Below are positions 54,982 to 64,000 of a DNA stretch of 64,000 bases, one piece after another (positions within the stretch are counted from its first letter, which is position 1; each line of letters begins with the position of its first letter). Under the pieces are notes generated by a model. That model did no database searches, was not told the origin of the DNA, and saw nothing but the letters and a program-made list of their open reading frames with translations. Origin of the DNA: Glebionis coronaria (taxonomy: Eukaryota > Streptophyta > Magnoliopsida > Asterales > Asteraceae); assembly GCA_025667525.1 (NCBI GenBank), contig CM046881.1, positions 32,534,665 to 32,598,664 of the forward strand, given 5' to 3'. Made by a program: the position numbers and the translations under genes.

Positions 54982-57639
54982 ATGGGACATAAACAGATAT
55001 TATGTGCTTCAGTACCTCCCTTATCTCCTAAACATTCATGGTGTGTTGCTCAGAACTTGGAAGCCAAAGAAGATGACGAGACACAAGTCCATATTTTCTA
55101 CAACTTAAATGATCCAATGTCTTATTATCGCTTCCAAATCCCCGAGTTATGTGGAAAAACTCTCCGAGGGTGTTTCCATGGCTGTTGGGCGGTTCTCTCC
55201 TCCAACCATCCACGTGATGTCACGTGGACTCTTTGGAATCCATACACGTCTCAAGTCATCAAACTCCCTCCGTTGATTCATAACGGATCAAAAGAAGATT
55301 ACGATGATATCACAGATTGCTGTTTGTCAGCCCCTCCGGATCATCCTAATTCGGTTCTTTTGTTAATGAGAACCAAAAAGCCCAATATTGTGTATTGTTG
55401 GAGCGGGAGCCATTCATATTTCCAGAATGCGCGTAAAAGATTTAAATTAAGATGGACCGAAAAGTCATTTGCCACACAGTTAAGGAGCATTACTGGTTCT
55501 GATGGTTTGTTTTATAACCTAACTTATTGCAATAGTAAAGTATACGCCTACTTTGCGGAAACCAACGCGCTTAGTCCACTTCTCGTAGAGTTTCACATTG
55601 TGGTTAATATTCGGAAATACAATAAACGAAAAGAAGTTGTGATAACCTTATTGCCAGTTTTGGAATTCCAATGTCCTCGCATCGTCGATTCTTTCAGTGT
55701 ACCTATACTGAGAGGGTCTTGTTCAGAACTGTTTATGATTGTATTAGGTTTTACAGACGAGACGTGGACAAGTACATCAGTTAGTGGTGTGTATGTTTAT
55801 AAACTGGACATGGATAATAGGAGGTGGGAAGAATTGGAAGACCTCAAAGACACTATATTATCCGTGGAACTTGCTAGTGAGTCAACAACATTTTACAGCC
55901 CAGCAACTGCTTCATCAGAATTTGGTGGTTATATACATATTCTTGCCGATGAGGGAAAAATCATATACTCATACAACGTCAAAGATAAATCTATCTCCTT
56001 ATCTTCTATTCCTTGTTTAGCAGGAACTAACCACGTGTCAGCGTGGGCAATGCTTCAACGCACCAGGTATTGTAATGCTTATTTGCTAGAAAATGTATTG
56101 TATTATTATTATTTTTTTTTGCTGGATATTGTTTCCCTGAGAATAAAAATTTATGTAGGTTTGAAAGTAATGGTGTATATGTTGATTGTAAACGAGAAAA
56201 AGAGGGCGACATGGAGGATGGGATACTAATACGATCAGTAAAGGGTAATCAGCAGGTTGAATCACACCTGGTCAGTTTTCCATTTCGTGATTTGAACATG
56301 GAGTTTTATGCTCAATTGGTTGAAAATAAAAACAGGTAATTTTCTGGAATTTATGAAATGTGATTTAAGTTTTATTATAGATCACTTTATTATTTGTAAT
56401 TAGTTCACGTGGCATCCCTCCTCAGCATCTTCACGAAAAGAGAAATTTGTTTATGAGAATTGTATATTTTTTTGTAGGTTAGAAAGTGAGAATGCTGATT
56501 TTAAACAAGGTGACAAGAATTTTAGTATTATTGTAAAACCAGTCAAGGGTGACGAGGATGAATCACACCTGCTCAATCTTCCACTTCATGTCTTGGGGAG
56601 GGTAATGGAGTTCTCTGTTGGTGTCGAATACCTCAAGTTTCGTTCTGCATGCAAAAGTTGTCACTTGGCAGCACCTTTGATACCATGGAACAATGGAAAA
56701 GCACCCAAGAGAATGCAAAAGTATTCTTTACCTACACCATGGCTGATTGCGTCTGACAAACATAAAGGCATTATCACTTTTACTGATCCCATGTGTGGTG
56801 ACAAGTATTTTATAAGAACACCTAAAGAATTGCTTGACGATTTCGTAATAAAGGGTTCGAGGTATGGTTGGTTGCTGATTTTAAAATATAGTGGATCGTT
56901 GGTGTTTTATAACCCTTTCACAAGTGATATTCGCGAGCTTCCACAGTTACCTGATTCTGATATTTTTAGTTTCTCAGCACCACCCACTTCTCCTGATTGT
57001 ATGGTTGTTGGAATTACTATAGATGTGTACCATTATCATGTTTGTATCCACTTTGTAGGCGGGGAACCATCCTGGCGTAGAATTCTGTCAGATGTACATC
57101 CTGATGACTATTTCTCGTCTCTAACATTATTTGGCGGTGATCTTTATGCCTTGAGGGATGATAGAGGACTTGATGTTTGTGAAGAAATGGACAGAGAAGA
57201 TCAATATAAGTGGAAGCCTAAAGTAGCCAAAGCCCCAACAAGTTGTTGCGCGTCTTTGGCTCGGTCTTTCCTGTTGAGATGTGATCAACATCTTTTACAG
57301 GTCATTGTGGAGAAGTTTGGAGAATCAGTAGAAGTTTTCAAGTTTGATGATTGTACACAGGAATGGGTCAAATTAGATAGTTTAGGGAAACATGTGATAT
57401 TTATATGTGGTACGTCATCTGTCTGCATTGATGCCAAAAAATCGCATATGGAGAACAAGATCTACTTTCCAAGATTGCCTGCTGAGAGTGAGAAGATGAA
57501 TGATATGGTATTCTATTCGCTTGAAACGTGCAGGTATCACACTTTGACTAACAAAAACTTGCAAGAAACTTTTGGGGATTTCTTTGGAACGAAACATCTT
57601 CTCACCCCTCATGCTTGGATTGAACCAACCTGGTCCTAA
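54982..57639 (+). CDS. F-box/KIB1-4 (DUF295) protein with two KIB domains
   Basis: Three exons (54982-56066, 56159-56335, 56478-57639) join through two phase-2 AG/G junctions into 807 aa. Exon 1 (res. 1-361) is a KIB1-4 beta-propeller-like domain (CFHGCWAVLSSNHP, TLWNPYTSQVIKLPPL, WEELEDLKDTI). Exon 3 (421-807) starts with an F-box (HLLNLPLHVLGRVMEF...KFRSACKSC, about 451-487). A second KIB domain follows (LVFYNPFTSDIRELPQLP, EWVKLDSLGKHVIF, MENKIYFPRLP). F-box/KIB proteins act as SCF ubiquitin-ligase adaptors. Exon 2 looks like a degenerate copy of the start of exon 3. A stop (TAG) directly precedes the ATG, but CTTATCTTAG/ATG also looks like a splice acceptor, so an upstream exon with the missing first F-box is possible. 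It lies 107 bp downstream of a hAT insertion. Two separate genes is the alternative, but the perfect phase argues against it. Confidence 0.85.
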
Positions 57640-58655
57640 TCGACTACTAATTTTCTATATTACGTGTAGCATAAACGTACGTGTAATAAGTTGAACATGT
57701 AACCATTTTTTAAAGTTATACAATGTTGCTTGTGTTTCGTAGATAATTTTAAAGAGAAACAATCGTTTCATGATAAATATTGTTTGGGAAGTCGATAATT
57801 CTTTACGGTGGTGGTCTGGTGGAGGACAGGACAGGGATGATGCCGATAAATGTTACTCTGTATCTTACTATCTTATAAAAGAGATTGATATCTCTCTCCT
57901 ATTTAATGTTTAAGTAATACAAATATAAAAACTTAATGTACAAGTTAATTAAACATCACTTTTTCTAAATTTTAAGTATAATATAACTTATATGGTACAA
58001 TTATTAAATCCACTTATAGATTTATTGTTATAAATTAATATATGTTACAAGTATACATTAATTAAAATACTAAACACCATAATCAATGTATTTTTAAAAT
58101 ATTCTTGAAATAAAAAAATACATATTATTATACTTATTTTTTAAACAAATAAAACACACAGAATTTCATAAAATTTATATGCTAACAAGTTGACTATACA
58201 TATGTTTAAAAATGGGACCGAACCAACGGTTCATCATCGGTTAGGCTAGCCAATAAAAGCTGATAGAAAATGAAACGAAGATAACAAGGCGGAAGCTATA
58301 TATACGGGTGAACCAGATCGAACTAGGATGATTTTTTTATTATTCTACAGTTAAACAGTTTATCGTTTTTAGTTTGGTGACGCTTAAACTTTAATCACAG
58401 TATACCCGTAGCCGCAACGCGCGGGTAAGCAGCTATATTTTATGATACATAGTGTACAACAATTAAAACAAAAAAAACTCCATATAACTTACAACTTGGT
58501 GACATAAGGTTTTAAAATCGAACGAAACTAATGCAAATAACCGAACCAAACGTGACCGAAATCATTTTTTTTACCTTTCTCCGATTAATCACAAGGTACT
58601 CGCCACCGCATCGCGCGGGTACCTTGCTAGTACTACTTTATTTGGCCCATGTACT
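57640..58655. other. Intergenic with a Helitron 3' end
   Basis: This is the 3' flank of the F-box gene. A hairpin TACCCGTAGCCGCAACGC..GGGTA lies at about 58403-58427 without a CTRR end. A Helitron-type 3' end, hairpin GGTACTCGCC..GCGGGTACC followed by TTGCTAG and T, ends at 58630 on the + strand. The 5' end of that Helitron is not located. Confidence 0.5.
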
Positions 58656-58664
58656 TTTAAACAA

Positions 58665-59700
58665 GAGTAAAGTGCAAAAATCATCCCTGTGGTTTGTCAA
58701 AAGTTTGAATTACATCCCTCGTTAATACTTCGCGCAACATACATCATTGTGGTTGTAAAATAGTACACCATACCTCCCTGAGGACGGATGGTGCAAATAT
58801 TTTTCCGTTAAAGGTTAAAAGTGTTTGTTATCTTAGGGGTATTTTAGTCCTTTTACAACCTAGGGATGATTTTTGCACCTAACTTTTAAAAAAAAAAAAA
58901 TTCCAAAAAAAATTTCAAAAAAATTTCAAATTTTTTTTAAAAAAGTTTCGAAAAATGTTTTTTTTTAAGTTTCGAAAATATATTTGAAAAAAGTTTTTTT
59001 CAAAAAAATTCAATTTTTTTTTTAAAAAGTTTTGAAAAATGTTTTTTTTAATGTTTCGAAAAATGTTTTTTTCAATTTTTTTTTTAAAATTTTCGAAAAA
59101 AGTTTTTTAGAAAAGCTTTTTTTTTAAAAAGTTTTTTTTTTTTCGTAAAACATTTAAAAAAAAAACTTTTGAAAAAAAAACTTTTTTCGAAAATTTAAAA
59201 AAAAAAATTGAATTTTTTCGAAAAAAAAAAAATTTCAAATTTTTTTTGAAACTTATTTTAAAAAAGAAAACATTTAAAAAATAAAAAACATTTTTCAAAA
59301 CTTTTTAAAAAAAAAATTGAATTTTTTTTGAAAAAAACTTTTTTCAAATATATTTTCGAAACTTAAAAAAAAACATTAAAAAAAAAAACATTTTTCGAAA
59401 AAAGAAAACATTTTTCGAAACTTTTTTAAAAAAAATTTGAAATTTTTTTGAAATTTTTTTTGGAATTTTTTTTTTTTGAAAAGTTAGGTGCAAAAATCAT
59501 CCCTAGGTTGTAAAAGGACTAAAATACCCCTAAGATAACAAACACTTTTAACCCTTAACGGAAAAATATTTGCACCATCCGTCCTCAGGGATGTATGGTG
59601 TACTATTTTACAACCAAAATGATGTATGTTGCGCGAAATATTAACGAGGGATGTAATTCAAACTTTTGACAAACCACAGGATGATTTTTGCACTTTACTC
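58665..59700. mobile_element. Fold-back MULE, 1036 bp, nearly a perfect palindrome
   Basis: The outer 220 bp on each side are inverted copies with few mismatches, starting GAGTAAAGTGCAAAAATCAT. The inner 600 bp of A/T-run sequence (TTTCGAAAAA-type motifs) also mirrors itself around about 59182. Flanks are the perfect 9-bp duplication TTTAAACAA (58656-58664 and 59701-59709). There is no coding capacity. Confidence 0.92.
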
Positions 59701-59873
59701 TTTAAACAACTTAGCAATCCTAATTTATATGTAAACCAAAGTTAAGAAATTTATTAGACCATAGTACTTTTCCTTAAACACAAGCTAGATTGTAACTTTA
59801 TTACAGACATATAAGTTGTTTCGAATTATCAAAGTAAAACATAATGGATATTACAACAGGGCGGCATTTCTCC

Positions 59874-62487
59874 TCACTTTGAAAACATGCTGAAACAATA
59901 CTTATGCATAACATCGTAAATCATATACTTGAGTTCGCTCATGAAACCATAATATGCAATCCTCCACGATCGGCTGACTATCAAAGGAACCAAAAACACC
60001 CAAAAACCAACAACGAATCCAAGCACAATGCTTATAATCAACGCCCAATCTGCTCCATCCGATACAGCGTCATCTTCATGGTCTTTTGTATGATCAGTTA
60101 CTTCAACACTTGTACAAGACACAGTTAGAGGATCTCCACAAAGATTGTTGCCAACGAAGCATGACTCATTTAAGCTCTGAAGCTGAGTACTTGATGGGAT
60201 TCCCCCCGTCAAGCTGTTGTAAGACACATTGAAGCTACTCAACAAAGTTAAGTTTGACAAGCTCACTGGAAGTTCCCCTGAAAGCTTGTTCACAGATAAA
60301 TCCAATGTCTCAAGTGAGTTCATGTCTCCGATATTAACTGGGATCCGTCCTGTTAACTGATTTCTTGAAAAGTTTAGTGTGTGTAACGCTGTAAGGGCCT
60401 CTAGCTCAGTTAGGATGTTCCCAGATAAATTGTTATTTGACAAATCCAACAGCATTACGAACCGAAGAACAGTTTTGTATGTGTCCTCTCGTCCCTTTAT
60501 CACCAATGAAGCACTAGAGACGATTCCTGTTGAATAGCCAATTACATGGTAGTCAGAATAATGACCGAATTCCTTACCAGAAAGCAGGATGCTAAAGTTG
60601 TTGAAGCATCTTGGAATATTTCCTGACAGATCATTGTCAGCAAGCACCAAAATTTGAATATGTGTAAGATAACAAATCTCGTGAGGAATATTTCCGTCAA
60701 AACTGTTGGATCTAAGATCGAGAATATTCAAAAAAGAGAGTTCTCTCCCAAGCCAAGCTGGGATGCTTCCAACAAGTTCATTCCCACCAAGTATAAAGCG
60801 CTCCAAGGCTGTTAAGTTCTTTAAAGATGAAGGTAGTCTCCCAGAGAGCTTGTTTCCATGCATATTCAATAATCGTAGTTTATATGAAGAACCCAATGTT
60901 CTTGGAATATGACCAGACAAATTGTTATTCTCCAAGTTCAAAAATTTCAGTTCTGGAATCTTCTGCCAACAATCAGGAATGACACCCGACAAATGATTAT
61001 TTCCTAGATTAAGAGCTTCCAAAATCTTCTCATCATTGGGACACAGCATATTATGTAACGATCCCTCAAAAATATTATTTGACAAATCCAAATGCCTTAA
61101 TACATTTGAGATATTAGGTAACATCCCCGAAAAATTGTTAGAAGTTAAGAAGAGTGTAGCCACTGTTGCAGGGATACTTGACAACATTCCTTTGATATGA
61201 TTATGCGACATATCCAAATCGTTTAGATTTGGTAATGATCTCCAAAATGACTCAGGAGGCATGGATGAAGAAATGCTTGTGTTGCTTATATCCAATAAAA
61301 ACAATCCTTTTTGTGATTCCAGCCACAACGGAAATTGATGCCCTAAATCCCAAGAGTTTAAAACCAATTCCCGTAACTGGAAAGGAGGACTCCACCCAGG
61401 TGGCAGTCTTAGAACTAAGTTGTTTCCTCCTCCGATTAGATTGGTCAAGCTCGCTAGTTTGGCAAAGTGATTTTCTGTCACGACACCTGTGAGCAAATTG
61501 AACTCGAAAATGAAATATTCCAACTTCGAAAGTTGACCGAGGCTTTCAGGAAAGGTACCATCAAATTTGTTATAAGCAATAATCAACTGCTTTAATGATG
61601 ATAAACTTCCAATCGAGTCAGGAAGGCTGCCATTCATTTGGTTAGAGGCGAGATCCAACACCTCCAAAGATGTTAATTTCCAGATCGAGAATGGTATAGG
61701 ACCAGAAATCTGATTACCATCAAGTTCTAATGTCCTTAAAAAAGATAAGTTTCCAATGAAATATGGAATTGCACCAGAAAGTCCTAAGGAGCTCAAGTCT
61801 AACAACTCCAAGACAGGTGTTTTGCACTTGAACAAACTTTGCAGAAGGTATGTTAAACTAATACCACGAAAATCATTTTCTGACAAAGAAATACCTTTCA
61901 AATTACAAAAGTTACACAACGATTTAGGTATTATCTGGGTGAGCTGATTGCGTGACAGATCAAGTATAAGAAGGGAGGTCAAGTTGTGAAGGGAATTAAG
62001 AACTGAACTCGAAACACCACACATACTCATATCTAACGAAATCAAATTACCACTAATACTGGACAACCCTTCTAATACCATTGAAGAATTCATGAAATCG
62101 TTCCCAGAGACATGAACAAACTGGAGAGAAGTCAAGTTATGAAAGGTGGCAAACTAGGAATAGGGCCATGAAAATTACACCGACTTAAATCCAACGAGAC
62201 CAAACTATTTATACTGAATAACCACCCTGGAACAGAGGTATCAAAATTGTTTTCAGAAAGATCAAGAAAGGAAAGGGATGTGACATTAAGCCTAGTGACA
62301 TGAGGATTTATATACCCGAGCTGACATTCAGACATACCTAACGTGACAAAAGAAGGAAGTGTGTTTATCACTTGAAGCCAAGCGGTTTCTTTGCTAAGGT
62401 CCACCCTACTCATGTCCAGGTGATGTAGCCGACGAAGACTTGAAAACCACTGCATATTCAGTATGGTTGGTGTGTAATACTCGTAGC
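59874..62487 (-). pseudogene. LRR receptor-like protein (RLP) gene, broken
   Basis: The main frame (62135 to 59874, 753 codons) has over 20 extracellular leucine-rich repeats (LDLSxNxLSGxIP type) and the island region before the last repeats (SASLVIKGRE). It then has the C-terminal cap with paired cysteines, an acidic spacer, one membrane helix (WALIISIVLGFVVGFWVFL, about res. 697-715) and a 33-residue cytoplasmic tail without a kinase. This is the plan of plant RLPs such as the Cf/EIX2 group, which act at the plasma membrane with SOBIR1-type partners. Upstream repeats (LDMSRVDLSKETAWLQVINT and others) continue from 62132 to 62487 in another frame, so a one-base shift lies near 62140-62160. 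Beyond 62487 the gene is cut by an LTR element. No signal peptide or N-terminal cap is in the window. Lack of introns fits the family. Confidence 0.88.
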
Positions 62488-62808
62488 TGTTGCACAGGGG
62501 TATACTCGTGTATACGAATATCATAGGATCGATTTGAACAAGATTGAACAAGAAGGATTCTTTATTATTAACAACATAATCTGTTACATTGTTTTACAAG
62601 ACACACTACACACACAATATATATGTCGAGTATATATAGGCCACGAAGAGTTACAAGCCAACCATCGTGCCTTTTCCTAATCGGTATCATTAAACCGATA
62701 CAACCTTTCTAACCAAAATAACTACCTATAACCGCTTTTCGGTTATTAACTATCAAACGTACACTATTGGTCCTTTATGTTACAAGACTTTGACAATTAA
62801 GGTCAACA
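62488..62808 (-). repeat. 3' LTR (321 bp) of the small copia-type element
   Basis: It runs from TGTTGCACAG to GGTCAACA with TG/CA ends. A TATA-like TATATATAGG (minus strand CCTATATATA) is near 62632. It is nearly identical to the start of the right LTR over the 117 bp visible, with one difference seen (ATCATAGG versus ATCACAGG), so the insertion is young. Confidence 0.9.
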
Positions 62809-63530
62809 TTTTCCCCCCTAATTGTTTAAGTCTTGTTCCTCTAGTCTTCCATCTTGACATCATCTCCGTGCGGTCTTCCTAGGAGTTCCATCTTCCGGCG
62901 TACCCACTATTTCAACACTTATCGCCTGCAAAACCCTGTGGTCTTTCTCCGCCACTTCTCTTGGTCTTTCCTGCTTCGATTTCTGTGCCCCCTCATAGTA
63001 TTTTCCATGTCTATGTACTCCTTCTTTGCCTTGTCCGACAAAACCTCACAGCCCGATGTCGCTTGTTTTCCTTGTCTCGTTCTACAACTTCCAACGCTGT
63101 CCGATTTGGTCTTTCTTCTCCAAATATGCTTCCTTGACAAACAAATACCATGTTTGTTCTTCTTCCGTGTGCTTCGAAGTCCATACGAACTTCGCACAAC
63201 ATCTGCACCGAAACAAAAAATCCTTTGTTTCTGATTTAGGCAACAAACGAATTGTTTGTTCCTGCCTCTTTTCCTTGCTGTTGTCTTTTCTTTGTGTCGT
63301 TCCAACACATTTCCACAACAACGTCCCACGCGATGTACCCTCGCGTCTTCCTTTCGACTTTGTCTCTTGTATCCGGATTCAAGACAAAGGTTTCCCACTC
63401 GATTATTAACCAAACGACGTGTTTGTTTTGTTTATCTGTGTTGCGGTACTATCAACACAACGACAAAACCTGGCGTTTTCTTCCCGCCTTTTTCCTCTCG
63501 TTTCTTCGAATCAAACGAGGGTTTCTTCCT

Positions 63531-63632
63531 GTGTTGCGTTAACAGCAAACTCAAAACAATCTGCGCGCCTCCTTTCTTCATGTGTTGCGTTAACAGTAAA
63601 CACAAATAACCTACGCGCCTTCTTTCTTCCGA
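63531..63632. repeat. Two-unit tandem repeat, 51 bp, inside the copia-type element
   Basis: GTGTTGCGTTAACAG begins at 63531 and again at 63582, each unit ending in a GCGCGCCT/ACGCGCCT-type segment followed by TTCTTC. Confidence 0.85.
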
Positions 63633-63883
63633 TCCCTTCGATGTATTCAACGAAGTTTTATCCCATCAATATCGTTTGATGTAAACATTTGCAACTCCAC
63701 ACAAGTTCGATCGTGCACTATCTCCTTGCGTTCTGAGTTATCCACGCGTCGTTTCTGTTTTGAAACAACACGCATGTTACACCGAGACTCTTCCGTTCCC
63801 AGCGTATCCTTGGTGTCTTTTGATCTTTCTGATCAAAAACGTGAATCAATCTTCTTGTATCTTGTAACCCGCTCTGATACCAA

Positions 63884-64000
63884 TGTTGCACAGGGGTATA
63901 CTCGTGTATACGAATATCACAGGATCGATTTGAACAAGATTGAACAAGAAGGATTCTTTATTATTAACAACATAATCTGTTACATTGTTTTACAAGACAC
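63884..64000 (-). repeat. 5' LTR (partial) of the small copia-type element
   Basis: The first 117 bp match 62488-62604. The remainder, about 200 bp, lies beyond the window. Confidence 0.9.

Larger units (their letters stand above)
62488..64000 (-). mobile_element. Small non-autonomous Ty1/copia-type LTR element inserted in the RLP gene (right end beyond window)
   Basis: The left copy of the LTR is 62488-62808. The right copy starts at 63884 with the same sequence (TGTTGCACAGGGGTATACTC) and runs off the window. The primer site TGGTATCAGAGC lies on the minus strand at about 63871-63882. The polypurine tract (TAGGGGGGAAAA, minus strand) is at 62809-62820. The internal region is only about 1.07 kb and has no gag or pol; the longest frame (164 codons, 62919-63413 minus) matches nothing I know. 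With 321-bp LTRs the full element would be about 1.7 kb, a TRIM/SMART-like size. Confidence 0.88.

Noticed and set aside
56593..57639. Second half of the F-box/KIB locus as an independent gene starting at 56593
   Set aside because: The F-box begins upstream of that ATG, in frame, and the region joins to the preceding exons by matching phase-2 GT-AG junctions.
59107..59298. 63-codon K/F-rich open frame
   Set aside because: It is low-complexity A/T-run sequence at the centre of the palindromic MULE.
62854..63679. Multiple open frames of 60-164 codons on both strands in the copia-type element
   Set aside because: The interior is strongly strand-biased in purines, which lengthens frames by chance; no gag or pol motif is visible.

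Overview
The window looks like nuclear DNA of a eudicot plant. It has intron-containing genes with GT-AG splice sites, AT-rich intergenic DNA, and many LTR retrotransposons, MITEs, Helitron ends and long (TA)n arrays. The style of several repeats (a PF04195-type 'putative gypsy' ORF, a PIF/Harbinger Myb-like ORF1, fold-back MULEs beginning GAGTAAARTGCAAA) and the gene sequences suggest Asteraceae. That family assignment is inference from memory and was not checked against a database.

Layout. 1-20.6 kb is nested retroelement. A Ty3/gypsy chromovirus on the minus strand (2590-20310, target duplication ATGTT) sits inside an older gypsy LTR (1-2589 plus 20316-20606). Its left LTR carries a Mutator-like element. 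A (TA)n tract in its right LTR has collected four TIR elements, each bounded by (TA)n. 20.6-30.0 kb is a MITE/Helitron/SINE field with a decayed Harbinger element (23042-24975), two convergent Helitron copies (26.3-27.3 kb) and a hAT-like element (27369-27866).

30.0-41.9 kb is a compact gene island. It holds a plant U-box kinase E3 ligase (USP + coiled coil + kinase + U-box, 9 coding exons, 800 aa, + strand), a Derlin-1-like ERAD protein (7 exons, 279 aa, - strand) and a ceramide kinase of the ACD5 type (12 exons, 601 aa, - strand). I rebuilt all three by joining visible GT-AG introns with consistent reading phase.

42-54.9 kb is repeat-rich: hAT-like and Tourist-like MITEs, a Tat-like LTR with an adjacent antisense ORF that has its own TATA box (44455-48.5 kb), nested Ty1/copia fragments (48.4-49.7 kb), a long-TIR MULE (49809-51369) and a hAT element (53631-54874). 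Immediately after this comes an 807-aa three-exon F-box/KIB1-4 (DUF295) double-domain gene (54982-57639). Next is a 1-kb fold-back MULE (58665-59700). Last is an LRR receptor-like protein gene on the minus strand, broken by a frameshift and by a small copia-type LTR element (62488 to beyond the window).

Functionally, the island at 30-42 kb combines ubiquitin signalling, ER-associated degradation and sphingolipid control of cell death. The RLP remnant would be a cell-surface immune or developmental receptor. The F-box/KIB protein would be an SCF substrate adaptor. Regulatory links between them are not visible in the sequence.
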